A DNA stretch of 64,000 nucleotides, taken from NCBI RefSeq assembly GCF_000347775.1, contig NZ_APAT01000015.1:1054001-1118000 (forward strand), read 5' to 3'. Made by a program: the position numbers and the translations under genes. The stretch comes from Marinobacter santoriniensis NKSG1. GTDB lineage: Bacteria > Pseudomonadota > Gammaproteobacteria > Pseudomonadales > Oleiphilaceae. The notes beneath the pieces were generated by a model that was given only the letters and a program-made list of their open reading frames with translations, was not told where the DNA came from and did not search any database. Within the stretch, counting starts at the first letter, position 1. The number at the start of each line of letters is the position of its first letter. Positions 49,880 through 59,251 of the stretch are shown in pieces.

Positions 49880-50710
49880 TCAGATACGACGATTCCGGAA
49901 CAGCACCAGGGCGCCCGCCAGGGGCAGCGCCACCCATAACACCAACGCCGCCCACAGTCCGGCCATGCCAATCGGCAGATCTGCCCCAAGGCTGAGAACA
50001 CCGGTGAGCTGGGGCCCGTTGCCGAATGCCACGATATTGAGCAGGCGGTATATGTCGGTGGGATTGAGCATCAGCAGCCAGGGCAGCAGGTCTGCGTTCA
50101 GCTTGCCCTCGCTGGCCACGAGACTGCCCAGCAGCAGGAGGTCAAAAATCAGCACAAAGAAAAACCAGATCGCCAGAGCCAGACCAGCCGCCACCGGCTT
50201 CTCTCCCACTCTGACACTGACCAGGTAAGCCAGTGCGATAAAGCCCCAACCGAGCAGAACCGTGGAACCGATGAAACGAAGCATGGCGATGGCCAGGTTG
50301 CCAATCTCGACATCCTCCACCAACGCGGCGATCGCCAAACCGGCCACACCAAATCCGATCAGTGTGGCCAGGGCCAGGGTCAGTCCATGGCCGAGGAACT
50401 TGCCAAGCAGCAGTTGGCTCCGACTGATGGGGTAGGTCATCAGCAGCAGCAACGTTCCGCCCTCGTCCTCACCGACGATGGCGTCATAGGCCAGTAACAG
50501 GGCAATCAACGGAATCAGGAAAATGCCGAGGCTGGCCAGACTGGCAATCGTTGCCGGTGTCGAGGCATAACCGACCTGGCCGGACGCCGCAGCACCGAAC
50601 CAGGCAATGCCCAGGGCCAGGGTGGCAAACACCAGTGCGATGGCCACCAACCACCGGTTACGCAGGCTGTCGTTGAGCTCCTTGCGGGCAATGGTCCAGA
50701 CACTGTTCAT
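49880..50710 (-). CDS. nosY: NosY ABC permease
   Basis: 276 aa inner-membrane protein with six membrane segments, partner of NosF. Its N-terminus VWTIARKELNDSLRNRWLV is family-typical. NosDFY supports maturation of the CuZ centre of N2O reductase, possibly by exporting a sulfur species. Start overlaps nosF stop by 4 nt. Confidence 0.95.
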   Translation of the reverse strand: MNSVWTIARKELNDSLRNRWLVAIALVFATLALGIAWFGAAASGQVGYASTPATIASLASLGIFLIPLIALLLAYDAIVGEDEGGTLLLLMTYPISRSQLLLGKFLGHGLTLALATLIGFGVAGLAIAALVEDVEIGNLAIAMLRFIGSTVLLGWGFIALAYLVSVRVGEKPVAAGLALAIWFFFVLIFDLLLLGSLVASEGKLNADLLPWLLMLNPTDIYRLLNIVAFGNGPQLTGVLSLGADLPIGMAGLWAALVLWVALPLAGALVLFRNRRI

Positions 50711-51639
50711 TGGGAACCTCCCCGGTGCGCCAGCCCGCCCGTTCCGATAAAGTGCACGTAAATATCCTCCAGACTCGGCTGGTGAATGCTGATATCGGCC
50801 ACTTCGCCGGAGCCCAGCACGGCCTCCAGCATCGCCATTTTATCCCCCGCCTTGATCTCCACCCGCAGCCGACCGTTGTCGGCTCTGGTCAGCAATCCCT
50901 GGCCACGGGCGCCTTGATCAATAACCGCCTCCAGCGCGGCCGTTGAGCGCACCGGATCCAGAAACAGCGTCACCGGCATGTTGGCCTGACGCCGCAAGGC
51001 CGCCAGATCGCCCACCGCCTGCAAGGCACCATCGGTAAGAATCGCAGCACGGTCGATGTAGGGCTCAACGCCCGGCAGAACGTGGGAGCACAGCACAATC
51101 CCCGTACCCATATCCCGCAAATCCCGCAACAGGCGATAGAGATCGGCGGTGGCCACCGGGTCCAGCCCCACCGTCGGTTCATCGAGCATCAAAAGCTTTG
51201 GCTGCCCCAGCAACGCCTGAGCCAGCCCCAGACGCTGCCGCATGCCTTTGGAATAGGTTTTGGTGCGGGCTTCCATGGCATCACCGAGGCCCACCCGCTC
51301 GAGCAGCGCGGGCACCTGCCTGACGGACGCCCCCTTCAGGCGTGCGAAATGGCTGAGGATTTCCCGGCCGGTCAGCTGCGGATAGAACATCACGTTCTCC
51401 GGCAGATAACCGAGGTGACGGGTGATCTGCGGATCTCCCGCCTGCCCGCCAAGAACCGACAGGGCGCCCCCATCCGGCTGCATCAACCCGAGAATCAGCT
51501 TGATCGTGGTGGTCTTTCCGGCACCGTTATGGCCGAAGAGACCAAGGATTTCGCCCGGTTCCAGACGCAGATCGATACCCTGCAACACCGGCCGTTTCTC
51601 ATATCGGTAACTCACATTTTCAAGGTGAAAACAGCTCAT
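50707..51639 (-). CDS. nosF: NosF ABC ATPase
   Basis: 310 aa ATPase. Walker A GHNGAGKTT, signature YSKGMRQRLG and Walker B LLMLDEPTVGLDP. ATG 51639-51637 (MSCFHLENVSYRYEKRP) overlaps the nosD stop in ATGA, so it is translationally coupled to nosD. An in-frame extension upstream is not supported by a ribosome site. Confidence 0.95.
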   Translation of the reverse strand: MSCFHLENVSYRYEKRPVLQGIDLRLEPGEILGLFGHNGAGKTTTIKLILGLMQPDGGALSVLGGQAGDPQITRHLGYLPENVMFYPQLTGREILSHFARLKGASVRQVPALLERVGLGDAMEARTKTYSKGMRQRLGLAQALLGQPKLLMLDEPTVGLDPVATADLYRLLRDLRDMGTGIVLCSHVLPGVEPYIDRAAILTDGALQAVGDLAALRRQANMPVTLFLDPVRSTAALEAVIDQGARGQGLLTRADNGRLRVEIKAGDKMAMLEAVLGSGEVADISIHQPSLEDIYVHFIGTGGLAHRGGSQ

Positions 51640-52904
51640 GGCGTCTCCGGTTTCAATGCTGAAGGAATGCGCATCAAGGGGTGGGAATCGGTCACACCGG
51701 CGGATCTCACCACCGGAAAGGCTTTCTGCACCCACCGCAGGGTGTCCACGGCGGGACTGAACATGAGTACCCGCGCCTCCGGATAGGTCCAGAGCAGTCG
51801 GTCCACGTTATCATTGGGTTCGTAGGGCACATCCCCCACGCCGTCCTGGTTCCGGTCCCAACCGAGGTAATCGCTCCAATAGTTGCCGCGCCCATCCAGC
51901 GACCACTCCTGCTCCCGCGTGGCCACATACTTCACCTGGCGCCGGTTATTGACGAACGCATTCCCGAACAGCCGGTTGTCTTCCGACCCGGCCGTCAGGT
52001 GGATGCCAATATTGCTGTCGGCAAACAGGTTGCCCTCAAACGTGTTGTACAGAGAGTTGTAGATGAACACCGCCTTGCCTTCGGCACCATCAATGGCCAC
52101 CCCGGAGGTCTGCCCCTGGGACACTCCGGTCACCACATTGCCCCGGAACTCGGACTGGGTAATGAAGTTCATAAGAATGCCGTAGTTCTCGTCGTTCTCG
52201 GAGCGGTTGTTCAGCACCGTCAGACACTTGCTCTGCATCAGGGCATAACCGGTCCGGGTGCCATGGGTCACGTTATCTTCCAGCCGGTTATCCATGGAAT
52301 ACATGTAGTGGACGCCATAGCGTAGATCCGCCATCCGGTTGCCACGGATCGTATTGTGGTTGGAGGTCTCGATGTAGATAGCATCGCGGGTCTGCCGGAT
52401 GTCGTTTCCGACGATCAGCGCCCCGGTCGTGTTATGAAGATGAATACCGTTGCCCCGATCCTGGGAGCGCAGACCGACGTTTCCCCGAATGCGATTGCCC
52501 CGCACGGTCACATCCGGTGTGCCATCCAGCCAGATCCCGAACGCTGAGCCCTGCAGGCGATTCTGTTCGATCACCGCCCCCTTCGCCTCGCGCGCCACAA
52601 AAATACCGGAATCCAGCTCATTCAGGTCACGCCCCCAGTGGCGGATGGAACAGCCGGAAAATGTCACCTCCGGCGCGAGAATCTCCACCGCGCTCCCCTT
52701 TCCGCCAGCGTCAATGACCGTGTCCGGGACACAGGCAATCCGAACGCCCGGCACCCGGACGACCAGAGGCGCAAGCTGTTCTGGGGGCAGCTCAAACGCG
52801 GTCCCCGGCGCGAGCGCATCCAGGCGCTGCTGCAGATCCGCCCTGGCGGCCAGCGGGAAAAGCAGGACCGTCAAAATCAACCCAAAACGCAGGAACTGAT
52901 ACAT
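51636..52904 (-). CDS. nosD: NosD periplasmic copper-maturation protein
   Basis: 422 aa. Signal peptide to about residue 22 (VLLFPLAARA/DLQQR). The body is a right-handed beta-helix of CASH-type repeats (AFGIWLDGTPDVTVRGNRI and similar NTI-RGN units). Works with NosFY in CuZ biogenesis. It lies 220 nt after nosZ, and the gap holds two hairpins. Confidence 0.95.
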   Translation of the reverse strand: MYQFLRFGLILTVLLFPLAARADLQQRLDALAPGTAFELPPEQLAPLVVRVPGVRIACVPDTVIDAGGKGSAVEILAPEVTFSGCSIRHWGRDLNELDSGIFVAREAKGAVIEQNRLQGSAFGIWLDGTPDVTVRGNRIRGNVGLRSQDRGNGIHLHNTTGALIVGNDIRQTRDAIYIETSNHNTIRGNRMADLRYGVHYMYSMDNRLEDNVTHGTRTGYALMQSKCLTVLNNRSENDENYGILMNFITQSEFRGNVVTGVSQGQTSGVAIDGAEGKAVFIYNSLYNTFEGNLFADSNIGIHLTAGSEDNRLFGNAFVNNRRQVKYVATREQEWSLDGRGNYWSDYLGWDRNQDGVGDVPYEPNDNVDRLLWTYPEARVLMFSPAVDTLRWVQKAFPVVRSAGVTDSHPLMRIPSALKPETP

Positions 52905-52953
52905 CCATCTATCTCAATAATGTGCAACTGTCTGCGGCCTGCCCCAAACACGG

Positions 52954-53067
52954 GCAATTCATCAGGAGGCCGCTTTCCAAAACTGTGCGGAGCCATGGAT
53001 GGCGGAGCTCAAGCGCCACAGGGACGTGCTTGAGCAGGTTTTGGAAAGCGGCCTCCTGATGGATTGC
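52954..53067 (-). repeat. Hairpin repeat family A, copy 8
   Basis: 24-bp perfect inner arms (52960-52983 and 53038-53061) extend outwards to 52954 and 53067 with one T-G mismatch that would wobble in RNA, giving about 30 bp. 54-nt core in reverse orientation; apical hairpins GCCATGGATGGC (52992-53003) and CACAGGGACGTG (53017-53028), the latter framed by CTCAAG/CTTGAG. It sits between nosZ and nosD. Confidence 0.9.
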
Positions 53068-53078
53068 GCACCAGGTAT

Positions 53079-53116
53079 GCGGGCCTGACCTCCCATCAGC
53101 AGGAGACCAGGCCCGC
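53079..53116 (-). terminator. Hairpin after nosZ
   Basis: GCGGGCCTG pairs with CAGGCCCGC, extended by CCTCC/GGAG with a small internal loop. Starts 9 nt after the nosZ stop codon and precedes family A copy 8. No T-run on the minus strand; likely protects the nosZ mRNA and cuts read-through to nosD. Confidence 0.7.
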
Positions 53117-53124
53117 AGCACCAA

Positions 53125-55023
53125 TCAGGCCGGCTCTACCAGCATCCGGCCACGCATCTCCATATGCAGCGCGTGACAGAACCAGTTGCAGTAGTACCAG
53201 TGAACACCCGGCTGATCCGCCACAAAGGTCACGGATGACGTCTGCTGCGGACTGATCTCCATGCTCACACCATGGTTCACCATGCAGAAGCCGTGGGTGA
53301 CATCCTCAACCATATCCAGGTTGGTGATATAGACCGTCACCTCGTCGCCCTGCTTCACCTTGAACTCCGTGGTGCCATAGGCCGGAGCGACCGACGTCAT
53401 ATAGACCCGCACCTTGTTGCCATCCCGGATGATCTTGTTGTCCATCTCCAGGGTGACACCATCCTTCTTCGCCTGCTCACGGGCTCCCGCGAAGAACGCG
53501 TCCTCCCGATCCCAGATTTTCCGGGTCTTGATCTGGTCGCGACGCACCAGGATGCAGTCATGCGGCTCTGCGAACGTCGGGCCATCGTGCACCAGCTTCA
53601 TTTCTTCCCCGGAAATGTCGATCAGCTGATCGTTTTCCGGATGCAGCGGGCCGACCGGCAGGAAGCGGTCCTTGGAGAACTTGGACAGCACCACCAGCCA
53701 CTTGCCGTCGGCATCCCGGGATTCGGTCAGCGACGCATGGTTGTGGCCAGGCTGGTAATGAACATCCAGCTTCTGGCGGATGTAGTTCACCTTCTCTCCG
53801 TTGTAGTGGCGGATGGCATCGGCCACGTTCCACTTGCACACCTGGCTGTCGATGAACAGCGTGGTGTAGGCGTTGCCACGACCGTCGTAGGTGGTGTGCA
53901 GGGGCCCGAGTCCCAGTTCGGGTTCCGCGACCACCACATCACGCTCCTCATTCAGCTTGCCGGCAAACAGGTCGTCCAGCTTGTCGATGGCGATCACGGT
54001 ACAGGTGGGCGACAGCTTGCCGTTGGCGATGAAGTACTTGCCGTCCGGAGAGGTGTTCAGACCGTGCGGGTTCTTCGGCACCGGAATATAACGGGTCAGT
54101 TCGGAGCCGTGACGGCCATCGACCACGGGCACTTTCGAGTCGCCGAGGGTCTTGAAGTTGCCGTTCTTGACCGCCTGCTCGATGCGCGGCACGTTGAACA
54201 CTACTGCCCAGTCACGGTCGTTGCGCATGGTGCCGGCCAGATCCAGCGCCTTCTCCGAGTTGTAGCAGGTTGAGGCCACATACTTGCCGGTGTAGTCCGC
54301 ATCGGTGTTGTCGAGGTTGCCGTCGACGATGACCTGCCAGGCCACTTCCATGGTTTCCGCATCAATGGCGTTGAACATGGTGTAGCTCTGCTCCATGCTG
54401 AAATCGCTGCCATCGTTGGGATGCGGGATGGTGAATTCAGCGTTGCAGAACACGTACTTGGTATGGGGCACTTTCTGCAGCCGGAGACCGTGGATCGCCT
54501 GTACGTTGGGCACGTGGGTGATCTTGTCGGTCTTCATGATGTCGAGCCGGATCCGGGCCACCCGGCTGTTGGCCTTGTCATTGATGAACAGGTATTTGCC
54601 ATCGTAACGACCGTCGGTCATGGAAATGTGGGGGTGGTGACAGTCACCGTTCAGATAGGTGTTATCGCGACCCAGAATGTCCTTGCTCTCGTTGGTCAGG
54701 CCCCAGCCGGTGGCCGAATCCACGTTGAAGACCGGGATGCGCATCAGCTCGCGCATTGAGGGAACACCCAGTACCCGGACTTCACCGGAGTGACCACCAC
54801 TCCAGAATCCGTAGTACTCGTCCAGCTCACCCGGATGAATCACGAATTTGTTGCGGGCCTCCTCCGATGCAGCGGCAAACGCTTCCCGCGACATCACGGC
54901 AGTTCCCAGCCCGGCAGCGCCGGCAACACCGGCCATAGCGGCAGCGCCCATGAACCGGCGGCGACTCAGGCCCCCTTCAGGCATTTCCGGCACAGCCTTG
55001 GTCAGTTCATCTTTTTTCTTCAT
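53125..55023 (-). CDS. nosZ: Nitrous-oxide reductase NosZ
   Basis: 632 aa periplasmic copper enzyme reducing N2O to N2. A Tat signal with SRRRFMG lies at about residues 20-26, so the folded protein is exported. A seven-bladed propeller with CuZ histidines follows ([10 protein letters not shown], and EPHDCI), then the C-terminal CuA cupredoxin domain with [15 protein letters not shown]. The Tat signal marks it as clade I. ATG 55023-55021 (MKKKDELTK) is chosen over a TTG 9 nt upstream. Upstream neighbour is nosR. Confidence 0.97.
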   Translation of the reverse strand: MKKKDELTKAVPEMPEGGLSRRRFMGAAAMAGVAGAAGLGTAVMSREAFAAASEEARNKFVIHPGELDEYYGFWSGGHSGEVRVLGVPSMRELMRIPVFNVDSATGWGLTNESKDILGRDNTYLNGDCHHPHISMTDGRYDGKYLFINDKANSRVARIRLDIMKTDKITHVPNVQAIHGLRLQKVPHTKYVFCNAEFTIPHPNDGSDFSMEQSYTMFNAIDAETMEVAWQVIVDGNLDNTDADYTGKYVASTCYNSEKALDLAGTMRNDRDWAVVFNVPRIEQAVKNGNFKTLGDSKVPVVDGRHGSELTRYIPVPKNPHGLNTSPDGKYFIANGKLSPTCTVIAIDKLDDLFAGKLNEERDVVVAEPELGLGPLHTTYDGRGNAYTTLFIDSQVCKWNVADAIRHYNGEKVNYIRQKLDVHYQPGHNHASLTESRDADGKWLVVLSKFSKDRFLPVGPLHPENDQLIDISGEEMKLVHDGPTFAEPHDCILVRRDQIKTRKIWDREDAFFAGAREQAKKDGVTLEMDNKIIRDGNKVRVYMTSVAPAYGTTEFKVKQGDEVTVYITNLDMVEDVTHGFCMVNHGVSMEISPQQTSSVTFVADQPGVHWYYCNWFCHALHMEMRGRMLVEPA

Positions 55024-55085
55024 AGCATCCAACTCCGTTAGGGTTATGGCGTTTTTTACTTCTCTGTTTTTTTCTGTTTTACAAC

Positions 55086-57233
55086 TCAGCTCACCTGGAC
55101 CACCGGGATCTCCTCGGGGTGGCCCGGCGCGTTATGACCGCGCCGTTTGCCGCGACGCTTGACGATCAGCGGCGGACATTTGTGGTCGTCGAAATAGGTC
55201 ATCTGGCAGTCCAGGCAGTAATGGCATTCCATGTGGTTGATGTGCCCATCCGGATGAATGGCCTGGACTTCACACTCGTGATCACAGAGCCGGCATGGGT
55301 TGCCGCACTCCTTGCGCCGCTTCAGCCAGTCGAATACCCGCAGTCGGGATGGCAGCGCCAGACCGGCGCCCAGCGGGCAGAGGTAACGGCAATAGACCTT
55401 CCGGGTGAACAGATTCACCACCAGAAGAGCCACCGCGTAGACCACAAAAGGCCAGTCGCGGACGAAATGCAGGGTGATGGAGGTTTTGAACGGTTCAATT
55501 TCGGCCAGTCGTTCGGCGGTTGCCATGGAGTCGAGGGACACACCGAACAACACCAGCAACACGATGTACTTCATGGCCCAGAGCCGCTCATGCCAGGCAA
55601 ACGGCACGGTGTACTGGGGTACCTTGAGCTTCCGGGCAATTTCATTCAGCAGCTCCTGCAATGCCCCGAACGGACACAGCCAGCCGCAGTACACAGCCCG
55701 CCCCCAGAGAATGACGATGGCTGCCACCACCGACCAGAGCACGAAGAGCATCGGGTCGATCAGGAAGGTATCCCAGCTGAAGCCGTGGATCAGGCTGCCC
55801 ACGAACGTCAGCACGTTCACGATGGAGAGCTGGCCCAGCGCGTACCAGCCGATGAATACCAGGGTGTAGACCAGGAACGCGTGGCGGATCCAGCGCATCA
55901 TCTTCGGCTTCTTCACCAGCCAGTCCTGGAAGAACAGGATGAACAGAAGCACACCGATGCCCGCCGCCAGCACCACAATCTGGAACTGTCGCTGGTACCA
56001 GACCTGAACCCACATGGGCTGGTCCGCCAGCTGATCCTCGGCAGACAAAACGGGCTCCGGACGAGTGTAGTACTGATCCGGCAGCTGGTAGGTCAGCGGA
56101 AACACCTGAAATTCACTGTCGAGCGGGCCGGTCTGACGTTTGACGGTCAGCTCAAGGGTCCACTCCGTGCCGGGGTCAAAGTTGTACTGCTGGCGCACGA
56201 TGAAAATGGCGAGCTCGTTGAACTCCGGCATGCCCGCAGCGTAGACATCGCTGAGGCGATAGTAGTCCAGGTCCCGGAAGTTGAAGGTGTCTCCGAACTG
56301 GCGGATCTGAATGCGGTCGAAAATGCCGCCCCGCACATACCCGGACCCCTTGAAGGAGTATTCGCCATTGGCCATCACGGCGATGGCATGCTCACCGTCC
56401 TTCAGTTCCGACATCAGCCACTGGTACTGGCTCTCGCCCAGCAGATTCCGGCCAATGGTCGGTACGTTCAGATACGCGGTGTAGAGATCGATCAACGGAT
56501 CGCTACGCTGGTCTGCCGGCGCCGCATCCACGCCTTCAGCGGGAGTACCCCGGAAGGCATCGTCGACCTGCCCCCGGGTCAGCTTGAGCCGCCGGACCGA
56601 TCCTTCACCGGTCAGGTCCTTCCAGCTCTTTTCCTGGAAGGCGTCTGTCTGGACCTGCGCCATTGGCGGGCGGTTGTTTTTACCCACGGCAGGCACAAGC
56701 CCCAGCTCCGCGGCCACCCGGTGGGCGGATTTCATGGTGATCTCGTTCACCACCATCACGGTGACCGTGGCCCCGGACAGGCCGTCCACGGCGACCTTGT
56801 GCTCGGTGGAGGTTCCGCCCACAGTCACCCGCTGGTCGGCCTTCAGCCCGGTGTACTGGTCGGTAAAGTCGTGCAGCTTGCTCTCGGGAATACCCACCAG
56901 AAGAATGGGTTCGTGGTGCTCAATTACGTGGGACTGGACGATGCGCCCTTCGGTATCAAGCACCACCACGATGTTGAGGGGTTTGCCGGAATAGGCCGGT
57001 GTCTGGAGAAAGTCCAGGCTCTGGTAGGCGTAGCCCAGGAGTTTGTCTCCGGCGTAGAGTTCCTGGATCGCGCGGTTGTCTTCCCGGGGCTCAATGCGGG
57101 TCACGGAGGGCAGAGCCTTCTGGATCACCTGGCGCGCGGCGACCGGCTCGTACTGGTCCACGGGCATCGCCCGGGCAACGGCGCTGACAAAGACCAGAAG
57201 GATGGCCAAAACGGTAAGAAAACGTGTGTTCAC
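55086..57233 (-). CDS. nosR: NosR electron-transfer protein
   Basis: 715 aa membrane flavo-iron-sulfur protein that supplies electrons to NosZ and supports nos expression. Signal sequence, periplasmic FMN domain with SGATVT (covalent FMN threonine), about five membrane segments, CGWLCPFG and CRYLCPLG motifs, and a C-terminal 4Fe-4S pair in CRLCDHEC and CHYCLDCQ. First gene of the nos operon; a perfect DNR/FNR box lies 43 nt upstream of its start. Confidence 0.95.
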   Translation of the reverse strand: MNTRFLTVLAILLVFVSAVARAMPVDQYEPVAARQVIQKALPSVTRIEPREDNRAIQELYAGDKLLGYAYQSLDFLQTPAYSGKPLNIVVVLDTEGRIVQSHVIEHHEPILLVGIPESKLHDFTDQYTGLKADQRVTVGGTSTEHKVAVDGLSGATVTVMVVNEITMKSAHRVAAELGLVPAVGKNNRPPMAQVQTDAFQEKSWKDLTGEGSVRRLKLTRGQVDDAFRGTPAEGVDAAPADQRSDPLIDLYTAYLNVPTIGRNLLGESQYQWLMSELKDGEHAIAVMANGEYSFKGSGYVRGGIFDRIQIRQFGDTFNFRDLDYYRLSDVYAAGMPEFNELAIFIVRQQYNFDPGTEWTLELTVKRQTGPLDSEFQVFPLTYQLPDQYYTRPEPVLSAEDQLADQPMWVQVWYQRQFQIVVLAAGIGVLLFILFFQDWLVKKPKMMRWIRHAFLVYTLVFIGWYALGQLSIVNVLTFVGSLIHGFSWDTFLIDPMLFVLWSVVAAIVILWGRAVYCGWLCPFGALQELLNEIARKLKVPQYTVPFAWHERLWAMKYIVLLVLFGVSLDSMATAERLAEIEPFKTSITLHFVRDWPFVVYAVALLVVNLFTRKVYCRYLCPLGAGLALPSRLRVFDWLKRRKECGNPCRLCDHECEVQAIHPDGHINHMECHYCLDCQMTYFDDHKCPPLIVKRRGKRRGHNAPGHPEEIPVVQVS

Positions 57234-57275
57234 AGAACCCCCGACATCAACAACAGGATCAAGCTTCGTCGATAT

Positions 57276-57289
57276 TTGATGAACATCAA
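57276..57289. promoter_or_regulatory. DNR/FNR box before nosR
   Basis: Perfect TTGAT-GAAC-ATCAA, centred about 49 nt before the nosR ATG, the position expected for activation by an FNR/DNR-family factor. The adjacent dnr gene is the likely source of the activator. Confidence 0.88.
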
Positions 57290-57308
57290 ATACCTCTTAT
57301 TACATAGT

Positions 57309-57326
57309 CCCCGCGGGCATGCGGGG
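57309..57326 (-). terminator. Short hairpin after the 133-aa gene
   Basis: CCCCGC/GCGGGG around a 6-nt loop, 15 nt after the stop of the 133-aa gene and just upstream of the nosR box. Weak, without T-run. Confidence 0.45.
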
Positions 57327-57340
57327 TAGGTTATGAGGTA

Positions 57341-57742
57341 TCAGCCGAGGTCGATGGCGGCGCCTTCGGAATTGAGTGGCAGGTAGTTGCCGACGTGGCC
57401 GAGCCGGATGCTTTCAACCATCATGGTCAGTGGCTGCTGGACGTCGTCACTCGACGGCGGCACACCCCCACGCCCGGACATGGCGGCCACAAATACCATG
57501 TCCCAGGCCTGACCGGTTTCCCGCGATTCCTCCACGAGGCTCCGGAAATCCGGGGCTTCCTCCGGCGCCTTGTCCACGCAGATGACCGGCGTCAGCGCGC
57601 CGCCTTCGCCGCGCTCGAAGGCGGCCTTTTCCTCCGCCGACGCTTCGTCTGGCAACTCGGCACGGCAGAAAACGAACAGCAGGCGCTGGGGCTCTTCCTG
57701 CTGACGGGAGGCCTGGATAAGGTCGTTGTAACTGGTAATCAT
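57341..57742 (-). CDS. Conserved hypothetical protein near nosR
   Basis: 133 aa soluble protein without signal or membrane segment. Recognisable stretches are PQRLLFVFCRAELP and the later CVDKAPEEAPDF and MVFVAAMSGRGG. Similar short proteins occur in database records under the name ribonucleotide reductase subunit alpha, but the sequence is far too short and lacks the catalytic cysteines, so that name should not be used. It lies between dnr and nosR, 30 nt from the DGC gene. Role unknown. Confidence 0.75.
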   Translation of the reverse strand: MITSYNDLIQASRQQEEPQRLLFVFCRAELPDEASAEEKAAFERGEGGALTPVICVDKAPEEAPDFRSLVEESRETGQAWDMVFVAAMSGRGGVPPSSDDVQQPLTMMVESIRLGHVGNYLPLNSEGAAIDLG

Positions 57743-57772
57743 GGGGTAATTCCTTGAAGAGGGGCGCCAGGC

Positions 57773-58159
57773 TCAGGCCCGGCAGGCAACGATCAGATAC
57801 TGGTTCCAGCGCTCAATGACGTCGTCGCACACGACGGAGACGGCATCGTCGTCATAGCTTTGTCCGTAGTGCTTCTTGAACCCCGACTCATAGAGCCGGA
57901 CGTGCTCATCAGGGACAACGCCAATGTTCTCGAGGCAGGCACGGGCGCAATGCAGGGGGCAGCCATCGATAACGGTTATCGGGCGACCCGAGCGGGCGGT
58001 CTTGACCAGTGCCGGGACTTTCCCACCGACACCGGAAATACAGGACATCTCGAATACCCCGGCATGATCCAGACGCACAGCGGCATCATTGGCCAGCTGC
58101 GCGACATCGGAACAGCCGGAACAGGAGTAGATCAGCGGGCGCTGTTTTCGGGGTGTCAT
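57773..58159 (-). CDS. DGC-domain putative zinc-binding protein
   Basis: 128 aa. Cysteine-rich with SCSGCSD near residues 12-17, a SCISG motif, and the family hallmark IDGCPLHCARAC, matching the DGC (P-loop-free, Asp-Gly-Cys) zinc-binding family. Function is unknown, though such genes sit in respiratory and metal-related clusters. ATG 58159-58157 has GGAGG 4 nt upstream. Between dnr and the 133-aa gene, and likely in one transcript with them. Confidence 0.82.
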   Translation of the reverse strand: MTPRKQRPLIYSCSGCSDVAQLANDAAVRLDHAGVFEMSCISGVGGKVPALVKTARSGRPITVIDGCPLHCARACLENIGVVPDEHVRLYESGFKKHYGQSYDDDAVSVVCDDVIERWNQYLIVACRA

Positions 58160-58200
58160 ACAACCTCCTCCAAATAAACCTGGAGATAACCACCGGGTAA

Positions 58201-58950
58201 TTACTGGCTGATCGCGATCAGCCGCTGGGGATCGGAAATGAAAAGCTTGCTCCGGTTGACCCGCACCAGGCCGTTGGATTTGAGATCCGCCAGAATCCGG
58301 GAGAAGGTTTCCGGCTGCATCGCCAACCGGGACGCCACCAGGCATTTGGGCAGTGGTAATTCGACTTCCCCACCCTGCTCGGTGCCGTTTGGTAGCAGGT
58401 CGATCAGGTAGCGAATCAGTCGATCCCGGGCGCTCTGGACCGTCATGATTTCCAGGTCGTGGAAGCGGGACACGGCGCGCATGGCATAGTGGCTGAGGGC
58501 CGCCTGGGCGTACTCGGGGTGCTTGTCCAGAAGGTCACGGTAAGCCTTGACCGGAATCATCAGGACCTCGCTGGATTTGAGCGCTTCGGCATAGCAGGCG
58601 TAGCGGGCGGGATCGGCGTAGATCATGACCTCGGCAAAGCAGTCGCCGGGGGCAATACTGTCCAGGGTGCGGTCGATGCCCGAGGAATCCAGGCGATAAA
58701 GCCGCAGGCGACCGGAAATCACGAAGAAGAAATGATGCGCCGGCATGTCCTGGCGGTACAGCAGCTGATGGTGGCCGAGCCGCAGTCGACGGGACTGGTG
58801 GATGAGGTTTTCCAGGTCCCGGGACCGGAGGTGTCGGAATAGCGGATGGCTGCGCAACGCATCCAGGCCGTCTTCCTCTGCCAGGGGTTTGTTGATGGCC
58901 ACCAGTACCGGCTTGCTGTATCGGGTTTCAGCGGTTTGCATCGCTACCAT
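58201..58950 (-). CDS. dnr: DNR-type Crp/Fnr regulator
   Basis: 249 aa. Cyclic-nucleotide-binding-type fold followed by a C-terminal HTH with the recognition helix MQPETFSRILADLKSNGLV. It lacks the N-terminal cysteine cluster of FNR/ANR, as DNR proteins do, so it is expected to sense NO through haem rather than oxygen. It activates nos, nor and nir genes by family knowledge. ATG 58950-58948 has GGGAGGG upstream; in-frame starts further out lack it. Sits between the nos and nar blocks. Confidence 0.9.
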   Translation of the reverse strand: MVAMQTAETRYSKPVLVAINKPLAEEDGLDALRSHPLFRHLRSRDLENLIHQSRRLRLGHHQLLYRQDMPAHHFFFVISGRLRLYRLDSSGIDRTLDSIAPGDCFAEVMIYADPARYACYAEALKSSEVLMIPVKAYRDLLDKHPEYAQAALSHYAMRAVSRFHDLEIMTVQSARDRLIRYLIDLLPNGTEQGGEVELPLPKCLVASRLAMQPETFSRILADLKSNGLVRVNRSKLFISDPQRLIAISQ

Positions 58951-59063
58951 GGAGTTTCCCTCCCGCATATACATTCATCAAAAATCTTGATTTAAATAGT
59001 AGATGGGAACGGTCGCGAAAGCGCTCCCCCGATGGGGGTAGTTTGGGGGTTATTGCTGGGTAG

Positions 59064-59077
59064 GTGATCTGGATCAA
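59064..59077. promoter_or_regulatory. FNR/ANR-like box before dnr
   Basis: On the minus strand TTGAT-CCAG-ATCAC, nine of ten conserved positions of TTGAT-N4-ATCAA, about 120 nt before the dnr start. Consistent with anaerobic induction of dnr, but the offset to the start is large and the site is single. Confidence 0.55.
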
Positions 59078-59123
59078 TGGGTGGTATTGCAACCTTTACG
59101 GGGCATCGGCGCTGCGGTGCACA

Positions 59124-59229
59124 GGCTGGCACCCACTTCTTTCCAAAACACGCTCAAGCACATCCATGTGACGCTTGGGCTCCGCCATCCATGGCTCCGC
59201 ACAGTTTTGGAAAGAAGCGGGCACCACCC
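59124..59229 (+). repeat. Hairpin repeat family A, copy 9
   Basis: 26-nt imperfect arms at 59124-59149 and 59204-59229 (inner 14 bp perfect), 54-nt forward core. Apical hairpins CACATCCATGTG (59159-59170) and GCCATCCATGGC (59184-59195). It begins 23 nt after the ppiC stop, between ppiC and dnr. Inner arm end TTTCCAAAAC is shared with copy 8. With the FNR-like box it accounts for the 301-nt gap. Confidence 0.87.
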
Positions 59230-59251
59230 TCCCGATTCAGGTGTAGGAACG

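Noticed and set aside
57341..57742. Ribonucleotide reductase alpha subunit
   Set aside because: Database-style name for similar short proteins, but at 133 aa it lacks every catalytic and allosteric element of that enzyme.
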